Shown here in pieces: positions 18,378-27,495 of a stretch of 64,000 nucleotides of DNA (position 1 is the stretch's first letter; every line of letters begins with the position of its first letter). The notes beneath the pieces were generated by a model. It was not told the origin of the DNA. It made no database searches and saw nothing but the letters and a program-made list of their open reading frames with translations. The translations under genes were made by a program, and so were the position numbers. This DNA is from Bifidobacterium coryneforme (GTDB lineage: Bacteria > Actinomycetota > Actinomycetes > Actinomycetales > Bifidobacteriaceae): assembly GCF_000737865.1 (NCBI RefSeq), contig NZ_CP007287.1:681660-745659 (forward strand), in the 5' to 3' direction.

Positions 18378-19553
18378 ATGGCACGACAGAGCAACAGTGG
18401 CAAGGCGAAGAAGGAGCAGGAGGACGGAATCGATCCCCGTCGTCAGGCAGCCTTGAACACCGCCCTCGCACAGGTTGAGAAGAACTTCGGCAAGGGTTCG
18501 GCCATGCGCCTGGGAGACAAGCCCGCCCAGGATGTCGAGGTCATTCCCACCGGCTCCCTGGCTCTTGACATGGCTCTTGGCATCGGGGGGCTGCCCCGTG
18601 GGCGCATCGTGGAGATATACGGTCCCGAATCCTCCGGCAAAACAACCCTGGCACTACACGCAGTGGCCAATTCCCAGGCCAACAGGGGAGTGGCGGCCTT
18701 CATTGATGCCGAGCACGCCCTGGATCCTGAATATGCCCGGAAGTTGGGCGTCGATACCGACTCCCTGATTGTTTCCCAGCCCGACAATGGTGAGCAGGCC
18801 CTTGAGATTGCGGACATGCTGATTCGTTCCGGCGCCTTGGACATCATCGTCATCGACTCGGTGGCCGCCCTGGTCCCCAAGGCCGAAATCGAAGGCGATA
18901 TGGGCGACAGCCACGTCGGTCTCCAGGCCAGGCTGATGAGCCAGGCCCTGCGTAAGATGACGGGTGCCCTGTCCCAGGCCAATACCACGGCCATCTTCAT
19001 CAACCAGCTCAGAGAGAAGATCGGAGTCTTCTTCGGCAGCCCGGAGACCACCACGGGTGGTAAGGCGCTGAAGTTCTATTCCTCTGTTCGTCTCGATATC
19101 CGTCGCATTCAGACCCTGAAGAACGGGGACGAGGCAGTCGGCAACAGGACCAAGGTCAAGGTGGTCAAGAACAAGATGGCTCCGCCCTTCAAGATTGCGG
19201 AGTTCGACATTCTGTACGGTGAGGGCATCTCCGAGGAGGGCTCGGTTCTTGACATGGCCTTGGAGACCAATATCATCAAGAAGTCCGGATCCTGGTTCAC
19301 CTATGAGGGCGATCAGTTGGGTCAGGGACGAGAGAATGTTCGTCAGTTCCTTAAGGATAATCCTGGTCTGACCAAGGAAATTGAAGATAAGGTCAAGGCC
19401 GCTTTCGGACTCGCGACCGAGCCCAAGGGGGACGAACAATCCGTGGACGGAGGCAAGTCCGTGCCTGGTGATGCCGGTTCCTTGGCGGCTGCAGGGTCAG
19501 CAGCCAAGGCGGACCCGGGTAAGGGTGCCCCTATGACGGCCCAGGCCGCATGA
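18378..19553 (+). CDS. recA: Recombinase RecA
   Basis: A 391-residue recombinase for strand exchange and SOS induction. The Walker A motif GPESSGKTT, the [20 protein letters not shown] segment cut here at [11 protein letters not shown], loop L2 around [18 protein letters not shown] and the C-terminal domain are all intact. A 40-residue Gly/Ala/Lys tail ends the protein. AAGGAG at 18366-18371 is six bases before the chosen ATG at 18378; a second ATG at 18360 precedes that site and was rejected. An SOS box governs the promoter. recX follows three bases after the stop. Confidence 0.98.
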   Translation: MARQSNSGKAKKEQEDGIDPRRQAALNTALAQVEKNFGKGSAMRLGDKPAQDVEVIPTGSLALDMALGIGGLPRGRIVEIYGPESSGKTTLALHAVANSQANRGVAAFIDAEHALDPEYARKLGVDTDSLIVSQPDNGEQALEIADMLIRSGALDIIVIDSVAALVPKAEIEGDMGDSHVGLQARLMSQALRKMTGALSQANTTAIFINQLREKIGVFFGSPETTTGGKALKFYSSVRLDIRRIQTLKNGDEAVGNRTKVKVVKNKMAPPFKIAEFDILYGEGISEEGSVLDMALETNIIKKSGSWFTYEGDQLGQGRENVRQFLKDNPGLTKEIEDKVKAAFGLATEPKGDEQSVDGGKSVPGDAGSLAAAGSAAKADPGKGAPMTAQAA

Positions 19554-19556
19554 TCG

Positions 19557-20279
19557 ATGATTTCGGCAGAGGACTTCCTTAAGTCCAATCCGATCCGGCT
19601 CCCCGAAACAGGGGAGCCGGAACCTGGCGCTCCTGCTCAGGACGGGGACGGAGATAGCCGCGACCAGGGTAATCGTATCGACAGCCAGGAGAGGGGCCGA
19701 ACCAGATTCAAGCGCAAAGGCAGGCGTGCTTATCCGGTTCATCAGCCCAAGGCTGGAGGCTTTGGTGCCAGCGATATGGCTGCCAAGGAGGTTCGGCCTG
19801 ATGCGGACAGTGTGGATGCCTGCCGCGAGGCGGCCTTGACCCTGCTGGATGCCTCGGCCCGGTCCAGCGGAACCCTGGCCCAGCGTCTGTCCAACAAGGG
19901 GTTTACTGGACCTACCATCGAGCAGGTCATAACCAGACTTACCCAGCTGGGGCTTCTTGATGACCGCAGATATGCTCAGGACCTCCTCCGCTCGTGCCTC
20001 CACCGCACCATGGGGGAGCGAGGCACCCTCAACGAGATGACCCGAAAGGGTCTTGACCGCTCACTGTCGGAGGATGTCATAGCGCGGGCTGCCGAAGAAG
20101 GTCTCTTTGTCGACTCGGCCTATGAGCTGGGTCGCAAGGTTGCCAAGCGGACAGAGGGTCTCGCTCCCGACATCCGCAGGCGTCGCCTCTGGGGTGCCGG
20201 TTCCCGGAAGGGACATAACCCATCCCTCCTGACCCAGGTGGCCAATGACCTCCTGGCCGACTCCGATACGGACGTGTGA
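19557..20279 (+). CDS. recX: Regulatory protein RecX
   Basis: A 240-residue modulator that binds RecA filaments and inhibits their activity. The RecX triple-helix repeats lie in the C-terminal two thirds, including AALTLLDASARSSGTLAQRL, LGLLDDRRYAQDLLRS and GLDRSLSEDVIARA. The first 75 residues are a polar, basic extension not typical of the family. No Shine-Dalgarno precedes the ATG, which lies three bases after the recA stop, so translation is probably coupled to recA. Co-transcription puts it under the same LexA control. Confidence 0.9.
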   Translation: MISAEDFLKSNPIRLPETGEPEPGAPAQDGDGDSRDQGNRIDSQERGRTRFKRKGRRAYPVHQPKAGGFGASDMAAKEVRPDADSVDACREAALTLLDASARSSGTLAQRLSNKGFTGPTIEQVITRLTQLGLLDDRRYAQDLLRSCLHRTMGERGTLNEMTRKGLDRSLSEDVIARAAEEGLFVDSAYELGRKVAKRTEGLAPDIRRRRLWGAGSRKGHNPSLLTQVANDLLADSDTDV

Positions 20280-20365
20280 AAGTCTCGCCCCGTAGGCTTT
20301 GATTATTCGGCGGATACGTGATGGGAATGGTCGCAATGGCGGCATGTGTCTGCCGTGTTCCCTGC

Positions 20366-20766
20366 ATGAAGTGGGATGAGACCTCTCATATACCCCGGGT
20401 TCTGTCATCCGTCGGAGTCCGACAGGAGGATGGCCATCCATCTCGACCTGACGTTACCGCCAGGCTCTAGCGGCCTACCCGAAGGCGGGACGAGCAGCCC
20501 CTAAATGCCTTCTGCTTGGCCTTGCTCCCGATGAGGCTTGCCATGCGACCGCTGTTACCAGCGGCCCGGTGGTCTCTTACACCGCCGTTTCACCCTTACC
20601 TGCCCCAGGGGCAGGCGGTCTGTTCTCTGTTGCGCTATCTCTCAGGTCGCCCTGGGCGGACGTTATCCGCCATCGTGCTCTATGGAGCCCGGAAGTTCCT
20701 CAGCCATTCCCGAGAGGAATGGCCGCGGCCATCGAGAGGTCTCGAGGGGTCAGCTTATCCCACCTG
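20366..20766 (-). ncRNA. rnpB: RNase P RNA (M1 RNA, class A)
   Basis: On the minus strand the conserved RNase P core is clear: GAGGAACTTCCGGGCTCC near the 5' part, GGTAAGGGTGAAACGGCGG with GTAAGAGACCACC in the middle, and ACAGAACCCGGGGTATATG near the 3' end. The ends are set by pairing AGGTGGGAT (near 20765) with ATCCCACTT (near 20370) as helix P1, about 400 nt, as expected for actinobacteria. It matures the 5' ends of tRNAs. Ends are accurate to about 10 nt. Open frames overlapping it are not genes. Confidence 0.9.
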
Positions 20767-20910
20767 AGGGACCGTCGCCACCCCGGTTCGTCGATTGGAG
20801 GGCGGGCAACCTTCGGCAGCGGGTCTGAATGCAAGGAACCGGACCAATGGACTCAGATTGCCTACATGCAAATGTGAGCCTGCAATCAGCAAATGCCTGC
20901 TTCTTTCAGC

Positions 20911-20953
20911 TACAATCGAATTGACAGTCGACGGTGACTTTCCCTCACCGTCG
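20911..20953 (+). promoter_or_regulatory. hpf promoter -10 and leader hairpin
   Basis: TACAAT (20911-20916) is a good -10 box. The leader that would follow contains a perfect 9-bp inverted repeat, CGACGGTGA-CTTTCCC-TCACCGTCG (20929-20953). The hairpin ends 28 bases before the Shine-Dalgarno and has no T-run, so it may be a regulatory or stabilising 5' structure. Confidence 0.45.
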
Positions 20954-20993
20954 CACAAGCGGGTTGACCGCTTACGAGTGCAAGGAGATTCTC

Positions 20994-21659
20994 ATGGAGA
21001 TCGTCATTACCGGACGTCATACCCAGATCAAGCAGCGGTTCCGTGATGTCGTCGAGAGCAAGATGAATCGTGTAACGGCCATAGCTCCTGATGCTCAGCG
21101 TATCCAGGTCATGCTGACCCATGAAGGCAATCCTCGCCAGGCCGACAGCGCACAGCGGGTTGAGCTGACCGTTCAGGCCGGCAAGACGGTGATTCGTGCT
21201 GAGGCTTCCAGCGCCGACGAGTTCAGTGCCTTCGATATGGCGATAGACAAATTGACACAGCGTCTGCGTCGCACACGTGATCGGCGCAAGGACCACCGGC
21301 GTGGTCTGGACCATGCCCCCCTGCCGCTCGAAGTGCCGCTTGCGGAGACGCCTCGCCCACAAGACGTGGCGGCACCGGAACCGGACAACAGTGCACAGGA
21401 TGCCGTGGCATCCGACCTCGGGCCAGGAGAGGCTGTCGAGGTCCAGGTCGGGGACACCCCGATCGTCATTCGCAGGAAGTTGCACATCGCCGAGCCGATG
21501 AGCATCGACGAGGCGCTGTACGAAATGGAGCTGATCGGTCATGACTTCTTCCTCTTCGTCAACAAGGAGACCAACCGACCCTCCGTCGTCTACCGCAGGC
21601 ACGGGTGGAGTTACGGCGTCTTTGAGATTGACACCCCCGAGCATGTCGGCAGGGAGTGA
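20994..21659 (+). CDS. hpf: Long-form ribosome hibernation promoting factor
   Basis: A 221-residue protein that inactivates ribosomes in stationary phase by forming 100S dimers. The N-terminal S30AE domain (about 1-105) binds the 30S decoding site. A variable linker (about 106-160) leads to the C-terminal dimerisation domain, with KLHIAEPMSIDEALYEMELI, DFFLFVNKETNRPSVVYRR and GWSYGVFEI. AAGGAG at 20982-20987 sits six bases before the ATG at 20994. secA follows after a terminator, an order often seen in actinobacteria and firmicutes. Confidence 0.95.
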   Translation: MEIVITGRHTQIKQRFRDVVESKMNRVTAIAPDAQRIQVMLTHEGNPRQADSAQRVELTVQAGKTVIRAEASSADEFSAFDMAIDKLTQRLRRTRDRRKDHRRGLDHAPLPLEVPLAETPRPQDVAAPEPDNSAQDAVASDLGPGEAVEVQVGDTPIVIRRKLHIAEPMSIDEALYEMELIGHDFFLFVNKETNRPSVVYRRHGWSYGVFEIDTPEHVGRE

Positions 21660-21676
21660 GCTGTAGCGATTGTCGG

Positions 21677-21725
21677 CCCGCCGGTCCCGGACGGATGGAT
21701 AGGAAGTCCTGGTCGGCGGGTTTTT
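21677..21725 (+). terminator. Terminator between hpf and secA
   Basis: CCCGCCG (21677-21683) pairs with CGGCGGG (21714-21720) over a 30-nt loop, and TTTTT follows directly. Confidence 0.65.
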
Positions 21726-21861
21726 CATGTCCTCTGCAAGGGGTCTCCGACGGCCATGGAAACGAAGTGGGGACAGGGTCTCTGAGGGTGGCTTGCGGGT
21801 ACCCTGCCGATGCCGTGCCGAGGCTGACGCAGGTCGCATGGTGAAAATCTGTGCGTTCGCG

Positions 21862-21867
21862 TAATAT
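21862..21867 (+). promoter_or_regulatory. Possible secA -10 box
   Basis: TAATAT lies 72 bases before the secA start codon. No clear -35 is present. Confidence 0.3.
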
Positions 21868-21939
21868 GGTGGAAGTCTGGGCCTCCGTCGGCTCATGATG
21901 GTGTGACGGGGGATTGAAAGAACGTATAGGGAGCGCAAC

Positions 21940-24849
21940 GTGGTAGCAGTCTTGGACAAGGTCCTTCGTATGGGTGAAGGACGGCAGATCCGTAAACTTC
22001 AGGGAGTCGCCGACGCGACAAACGCCCTGGAGGACAAGATCTCCGCCATGGATGACGAAGAACTGAAGGGCCAGACGGCGAAGTTCAGGGAGCGCCTGGA
22101 CAATGGTGAGTCCCTTGATTCGTTGATGCCCGAGGCCTTCGCGACCGTACGTGAAGTTTCCAAGAGGACCCTCGGACAGCGTCACTTCGATGTCCAGCTT
22201 ATGGGTGGGGCCGCCCTGCACTGGGGGAATATCGCCGAGATGAAGACAGGCGAAGGAAAGACTCTGGTTGCCACCCTTCCCAGCTATCTGAATGCCCTGG
22301 AGGGCAAGGGTGTCCACGTGGTCACGGTCAATGATTACCTGGCCTCCTATCAGAGCGAGCTCATGGGTCGCATCTTCCGCTTCCTGGGAATGAGTGTCGG
22401 CTGCATCATCACCGACCAGAAGCCCGCGGAGCGTCGCAAGCAGTATGAGGCCGACATCACCTATGGAACCAACAATGAGTTCGGTTTCGATTATCTGCGC
22501 GACAACATGGCCTGGGACAAGGCCGACCTGGTCCAGCGTGGGCACCACTTCGCCATCGTGGACGAGGTTGACTCCATCCTGATTGATGAGGCCCGTACCC
22601 CGCTGATCATCTCCGGCCCTGCCGATGGTGATGTGACCCGTTGGTACCGGCAGTTCGCCAAACTGGCCCCAAGACTGAACCGGGATGAGGATTACGAGGT
22701 CGACGAGAAGAAGAAGGTCGTCGGCATCCTGGATCCGGGTATCAGCAAGGTTGAGGACTATCTGGGCATCGACAACCTCTATGAGCCCGGCAACACGGCC
22801 CTGATTGGTTACCTGAACAACGCCATCAAGGCCAAGGAGCTCTTCCTGCGCGACCGCGACTATGTGGTCCAGCGCGGCGAGGTCCTGATTGTCGATGAGC
22901 ACACAGGCCGTCTGCTCAATGGGCGTCGCTACAACGAGGGTCTTCATCAGGCCATCGAAGCCAAGGAAGGCGTCGAGGTCAAGGCCGAGAACCAGACCTT
23001 CGCCACCATCACCCTGCAGAACTACTTCCGCATGTACGACAAGTTGGCGGGCATGACCGGTACGGCCGAGACCGAGGCAGCCGAGTTCATGAACACCTAT
23101 AAGCTGGGTGTGCTCCCGATTCCCACCAACAAGCCGATGATCCGCAAGGACCGGGACGACCTGATCTACCGTTCCAAGAAGGAGAAGCTGGCCGCCATCG
23201 TCAAGGATGTGGCCAAGCGTCATGCCAAGGGGCAGCCGGTCCTCTTGGGCACCGCCTCCGTGGAGTCTTCCGAGGTGGTCTCCTCCCTGCTCGACGTGGC
23301 CGGAATCGACCACCAGGTGCTCAACGCCAAGCAGCACGCACGTGAGGCCTCGGTTGTTGCAGTGGCCGGACGTAAGGGCGCCGTGACCGTGGCTACGAAC
23401 ATGGCCGGTCGTGGTACCGATATCATGCTGGGCGGCAATGTGGAGTTCCTGGCCGACCAGCAGCTCAAGGAGCAGGGATACTCACCGGATGACACCCCGG
23501 AGGAGTATGAGAAGCTCTGGCCCCAGACCCTCGACAAGGTCAAGGAACAGGTGAAGGACGAGCACGAGGAGGTCGTCGATCTCGGCGGACTCTATGTACT
23601 CGGCACCGAGCGCCATGAGTCCCGGAGAATCGATAACCAGCTGCGTGGTCGTTCCGGCCGTCAGGGAGACCCGGGTGAGTCCCGCTTCTACCTGAGCCTG
23701 GAGGACGACCTCATGCGGCTCTTCAACACCCAGCTGGTGGCCAGGGTCATGTCCTCCGGATTGCCCGAGGGTGAGCCCATCGAGTCCAAGAGCGTTTCCA
23801 AGGGTGTGCGTAACGCCCAGAAGTCGGTCGAGTCCCGCAACTACGAGATTCGCAAGAACGTGTTGAAGTATGACGATGTCATGAACAAGCAGCGCAAGGT
23901 CATCTATGCCGAGCGTCAGGCGGTTCTCCAGGGCGAGGACATCCATGATGATGTCATGCGCTTCATCAAGGAGACCATCGAGTCCTACATTCGGGGTGCT
24001 CAGAAGGGGTCCGACAAGCCCAAGGACTGGGATGCCGATGGGCTCTGGAAGGCTCTTGGCTCGGTCTATCCGATTACCCTGGACCAGGACGAGACCATGA
24101 AGTCCCTGGAAGGCAGCAAGGGCGATAAGGCCGTCAAGGCCCTCTTGACGGAGGTCCTTGATGATGCCGAAGGCATCTACCGTGAACGCGAGGAGGAGCT
24201 GGGCGAAAAAGGCACCCGCCAGCTGGAGCGCCAGGTTGTCCTCTCCGTGCTCGACAGCAAGTGGCGTGAGCATCTCTACGAGATGGACTACCTCAAGGAC
24301 GGTATAGGCCTGCGTGGTATGGGTCAGCGCGATCCTCTGGTCGAGTACCAGCGCGAGGGCTATCAGATGTACAACTCCATGATTGATGCCATCAAGGAGG
24401 AGAGTGTTCAGCTCCTCTTCAATGTGGATCTGGCCCAGATTGCCGCCAGCCAGGAGGCTGAGGAGTTGGCCCGGAAGCAGGAATCCGAACAGGAAGGTGA
24501 AGACCTGACTGATCAGGATGCCGAGGAGGACGCTTCCGAGGAGGTCAGCTATACGGCCCCTCAGGATCCCGATACCGCGGATGAGGATGCGGAAATCGAC
24601 GAGGTGGACGGTCAGAAGTCCGGCAATGAGGATCTGTCCGACCAGGACGAACGAGGGTCTGCCGTGGTTGGTCCGGAGCCTCTGAGCCATGCCGATGGCA
24701 AGGTCCCTGTCAACAAGCGTCCCAAGGCCGAGGAGGAGCACTCTCCCTGGTCGGACGGCAGGACCTTCCCCGGTACCTCCAAGAACGCCCCCTGCCCATG
24801 TGGTTCGGGTCGTAAATACAAGATGTGCCACGGACAGAACGAAATGTGA
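21940..24849 (+). CDS. secA: Preprotein translocase ATPase SecA
   Basis: A 969-residue motor that drives Sec-dependent export through SecYEG. Walker A is MKTGEGKT, followed by the [19 protein letters not shown] segment and the [13 protein letters not shown] and [10 protein letters not shown] helicase motifs. The C-terminal linker is acidic, and the last residues form a SEC-C zinc motif, [15 protein letters not shown]. The start is GTG with AGGGAG six bases upstream. The full-length zinc-bearing form marks it as the housekeeping SecA1 type rather than SecA2. A strong terminator follows. Confidence 0.97.
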   Translation: MVAVLDKVLRMGEGRQIRKLQGVADATNALEDKISAMDDEELKGQTAKFRERLDNGESLDSLMPEAFATVREVSKRTLGQRHFDVQLMGGAALHWGNIAEMKTGEGKTLVATLPSYLNALEGKGVHVVTVNDYLASYQSELMGRIFRFLGMSVGCIITDQKPAERRKQYEADITYGTNNEFGFDYLRDNMAWDKADLVQRGHHFAIVDEVDSILIDEARTPLIISGPADGDVTRWYRQFAKLAPRLNRDEDYEVDEKKKVVGILDPGISKVEDYLGIDNLYEPGNTALIGYLNNAIKAKELFLRDRDYVVQRGEVLIVDEHTGRLLNGRRYNEGLHQAIEAKEGVEVKAENQTFATITLQNYFRMYDKLAGMTGTAETEAAEFMNTYKLGVLPIPTNKPMIRKDRDDLIYRSKKEKLAAIVKDVAKRHAKGQPVLLGTASVESSEVVSSLLDVAGIDHQVLNAKQHAREASVVAVAGRKGAVTVATNMAGRGTDIMLGGNVEFLADQQLKEQGYSPDDTPEEYEKLWPQTLDKVKEQVKDEHEEVVDLGGLYVLGTERHESRRIDNQLRGRSGRQGDPGESRFYLSLEDDLMRLFNTQLVARVMSSGLPEGEPIESKSVSKGVRNAQKSVESRNYEIRKNVLKYDDVMNKQRKVIYAERQAVLQGEDIHDDVMRFIKETIESYIRGAQKGSDKPKDWDADGLWKALGSVYPITLDQDETMKSLEGSKGDKAVKALLTEVLDDAEGIYREREEELGEKGTRQLERQVVLSVLDSKWREHLYEMDYLKDGIGLRGMGQRDPLVEYQREGYQMYNSMIDAIKEESVQLLFNVDLAQIAASQEAEELARKQESEQEGEDLTDQDAEEDASEEVSYTAPQDPDTADEDAEIDEVDGQKSGNEDLSDQDERGSAVVGPEPLSHADGKVPVNKRPKAEEEHSPWSDGRTFPGTSKNAPCPCGSGRKYKMCHGQNEM

Positions 24850-24927
24850 CGTGCCCTAGGTACTGTTACTGAATTCAGGACCTGTGGTCGAATCGGGAAT
24901 CCTCCGTGGGCTCCTGGTTTGATTGGC

Positions 24928-24958
24928 GGCCATCGCCCATAAGGGCGGTGGCCGTTTT
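24928..24958 (+). terminator. secA terminator
   Basis: GGCCATCGCCC and GGGCGGTGGCC pair over 11 positions (with a G-U) around a four-base loop, followed by GTTTTCC. Confidence 0.85.
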
Positions 24959-25078
24959 CCATATGCCGGTCGTGGGGTGACCATCATTCGGGACGGTCCT
25001 GCACGGGAGTGAGGACGGGGGAGTAAACCTGGAGCAAACAGGGATGCTTCACGCCCCAGATCAAAGGAAAGAGTCATC

Positions 25079-26152
25079 ATGCGGCCACTTACCTGGAAAT
25101 CCATCCTGAACTCGCTGGTGTCCGGACGACACCTGAGCGCGGATGAGACCGAGTGGTACATGAACGACCTGATGGATGGGAACGCCGACCCGGTTCAGGT
25201 GGGTGCAGTCCTGTCCATGCAGTCGGCTTTGGGGTTGACCAGCCAGGAGGTTGAAGGGGCGGCCAGGGCCATGGTGGGGCATGCGGTGCCTCTGAAGGTC
25301 AGTGGTGACGTGACTGACATTGTCGGTACGGGCGGCGATGGGGCGGCAACGGTCAACCTGTCGACCATGGGCGCCATCGTCGCCGCCGCGGCAGGGGTCA
25401 GGATCGTCAAGCACGGGAACAGGGCCGCTTCCAGCAAGAGTGGTACAGCCGACTGCCTGGAGCAGCTTGGTCTCCCGTTGGACCTGAAGCCACGTGATGT
25501 GGCCGATATGGCTGATCGGTTCGGCATCACCTTCGCCTTTGCCAAGACCTTCCATCCCGCCATGCGCTTTGTGGGCCCAGTCCGCTCGGCTCTGGGCATT
25601 CCGACCGTTTTCAACCTGCTTGGCCCCCTGACCAATCCGGCCCAGCCAAGCCATGTGGCCATCGGCTGCGCCCAACGCCAACTCAGCCCCATGATGGCCC
25701 AGGTCTATGCATCTCGGGGGCAGGAGGGGATGGTCTACACATCGGCGGAAGGTCTTGATGAGATGGCCCCGACCGGTCCGGTCTCCATCTGGGAGATTCG
25801 CCGGGGACAGGTGGAGGAGAGGACCTTCGATCCGACTCGTGAATTGGGAATCGACCCCGTTGATATCAATGACCTGCGCGGCGGTGATCCCGCCTTCAAC
25901 GCCGGCGCTGTCAGGGACTTCCTTGCAGGAAAGCCGGTTCCCTCACGTTCCACGGCCCTGCTCAATGCGGCATCCGCCATCGTGGCGGACGGATCATTAA
26001 TCAACATGGGCCCCGGGGCCGATCTGACCTCCCGCTTTGCCCAGGCCTATCACCTGGCAGAGGAGGCTGTGGACCAGGGCAGGGCCGCCAGCCTGCTTGC
26101 GTCCTGGGTGGAAGGGGCCCGGGCGGCAAGGTCCCACTACGAGCAGGACTGA
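25079..26152 (+). CDS. trpD: Anthranilate phosphoribosyltransferase
   Basis: A 357-residue enzyme joining anthranilate to PRPP in tryptophan synthesis. The phosphate loop VGTGGDGAATVNLST, the KHGNRAASSKSGTADCLE loop and the metal-binding DEMAPTGP region are present. Length is typical. GGAAAGAG precedes the ATG. No other trp gene is in the window, so the pathway genes are dispersed, a common arrangement in bifidobacteria. It converges on the small membrane-protein gene with a 22-bp gap and no clear hairpin. Confidence 0.94.
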   Translation: MRPLTWKSILNSLVSGRHLSADETEWYMNDLMDGNADPVQVGAVLSMQSALGLTSQEVEGAARAMVGHAVPLKVSGDVTDIVGTGGDGAATVNLSTMGAIVAAAAGVRIVKHGNRAASSKSGTADCLEQLGLPLDLKPRDVADMADRFGITFAFAKTFHPAMRFVGPVRSALGIPTVFNLLGPLTNPAQPSHVAIGCAQRQLSPMMAQVYASRGQEGMVYTSAEGLDEMAPTGPVSIWEIRRGQVEERTFDPTRELGIDPVDINDLRGGDPAFNAGAVRDFLAGKPVPSRSTALLNAASAIVADGSLINMGPGADLTSRFAQAYHLAEEAVDQGRAASLLASWVEGARAARSHYEQD

Positions 26153-26174
26153 TGTGCGTGAAGGGTCTTTGCCC

Positions 26175-26720
26175 TCAACGCCGGTACAGACGTTCGTCGT
26201 CATCGAAGAGGCCGCTTGAGGACTGACGGAAGCTCTTCCTGTCGATGATGAGTCCAGAGATTCCGATCAACAGAAGTAGGCCAGCCAGGATGCCTGTCAG
26301 TCGGGACCATCCGGGAATGAGTAAGGTCAGGAAAAAGCAGACCAGGCCCAAAACGGTCATGATGAGGTAAACGATTCTGCTTCTGCCGAGGTCGCTCAGA
26401 TCGGGATCGGGCGGGGTGAAGGTCGACGACCCGTCCATGACCTCATCGGTGTCGAGCCAGCTCCTACCTTGGAAATCGCGTGGACCGGCGCCGCCGACAA
26501 AAGAGCCCTGCCTGAGATCCTCTGCCTTCAGAGCCGCCTTCTTCTCGGACTTCCGAGCCTTTTTCTCGAACTTCCTTGCCGTCCTGGATGACTCCAGTGA
26601 ATTCAACTCGTCTGCATGCGAGTTCAGGAAGTGCTCCCACTCCCCATTCTCCTGTGCGGACCCGGTTCCCTCATCGCTGTTATACTGTTCCCCGGCGTTG
26701 TTATTCTTGTGCTCGGTCAT
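26175..26720 (-). CDS. Small membrane protein of unknown function
   Basis: A 181-residue protein I do not recognise. The N-terminal 70 residues are polar, with an acidic first part and then a Lys/Arg/Ala-rich helix (about 48-66). Two adjacent hydrophobic segments (about 120-160) are joined by a short PGWSR turn, so a hairpin-like membrane anchor is likely. The C-terminus is polar and ends in Arg-Arg. The start is the ATG at 26718-26720, which has only a distant GAGG; longer frames would run through plsC. It is divergent from plsC with 48 bp between starts. Possible link to envelope functions is only by neighbourhood. Confidence 0.6.
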   Translation of the reverse strand: MTEHKNNNAGEQYNSDEGTGSAQENGEWEHFLNSHADELNSLESSRTARKFEKKARKSEKKAALKAEDLRQGSFVGGAGPRDFQGRSWLDTDEVMDGSSTFTPPDPDLSDLGRSRIVYLIMTVLGLVCFFLTLLIPGWSRLTGILAGLLLLIGISGLIIDRKSFRQSSSGLFDDDERLYRR

Positions 26721-26768
26721 GTAACCATCGTAACCTCGGCGGAACGCATCCGCTACCAAGGAGGCCTT

Positions 26769-27458
26769 GTGCTGTATTGGTTCTTCGTCAAACTGCTTGG
26801 TCCGTTGGCCCGTACCTGGTTCGGACCGACCGTCGAAGGTGCGGGGAACATTCCCAAGGATGGGGCCGTGATCATCGCCTCCAACCACCTGGCCGTAATC
26901 GACGATGCCCTCCTGCCCATCACCTGCCCGAGGATGATTCACTTCATGGGCAAGGCCGAGTATTTCAACGGTAAGGGATTCAAGGGCAGATTCAAGAAGT
27001 GGTGGTTCAGCTCGGTCGGGGTGTTCCCCGTTGACAGGTCGGGTGGTTCCAAATCGCTGGGAGCCATGGAAACCGCGCGTTCCATCCTTGAGCACGGGCA
27101 TATCTTTGGTATTCACCCGGAGGGTACGCGCAGCCCTGACGGTCGGCTGTACAGGGGGCACACCGGGGTGGCGCGTCTCGCTTTCGAGACCGGGACGACC
27201 GTGGTTCCCGCAGCCATCATAGGTACCAGGGAACTTCAGGAGCCTGGTCGTGTGTTTCCTCACCGGGGCAGGACAAAGGTCATCTTCGGCAAGCCCATTC
27301 CCGTGCCCTACACTCCCGTCAACAGTCTCACCCATGAAGAGGTCCGTAACCTGACCGATCGGATCATGCAGGAGATTCAGGAGATGAGCGGGCAGCGGTA
27401 TGTGGATGTATATGCCCAGGTCATCAAGGCGCATCAGGCGAAGAAGGAGCTCGACTGA
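26769..27458 (+). CDS. plsC: 1-acyl-sn-glycerol-3-phosphate acyltransferase
   Basis: A 229-residue membrane-associated acyltransferase that makes phosphatidic acid. The catalytic NHLAVIDD block (NHx4D) and the IHPEGTRSPDG block are both present, with the GVFPVDR region between them. I chose GTG 26769 because AAGGAGG is five bases upstream. A frame starting at 26616 would overlap the divergent gene and add a poorly conserved hydrophobic stretch. Together with pgsA it covers two steps of phospholipid synthesis. Other members of this family acylate different lipids, so substrate is inferred. Confidence 0.92.
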   Translation: MLYWFFVKLLGPLARTWFGPTVEGAGNIPKDGAVIIASNHLAVIDDALLPITCPRMIHFMGKAEYFNGKGFKGRFKKWWFSSVGVFPVDRSGGSKSLGAMETARSILEHGHIFGIHPEGTRSPDGRLYRGHTGVARLAFETGTTVVPAAIIGTRELQEPGRVFPHRGRTKVIFGKPIPVPYTPVNSLTHEEVRNLTDRIMQEIQEMSGQRYVDVYAQVIKAHQAKKELD

Positions 27459-27495
27459 CGTTCCGGTCTGCCGAAGGATGCCTGCGGGCAGGTCA

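Noticed and set aside
20516-20877. Several 80-100 codon open frames on the plus strand
   Set aside because: They overlap the conserved core or upstream flank of RNase P RNA on the opposite strand.
26616-26768. Longer N-terminus of plsC
   Set aside because: It overlaps the divergent membrane-protein gene, and AAGGAGG is ideally placed before GTG 26769.
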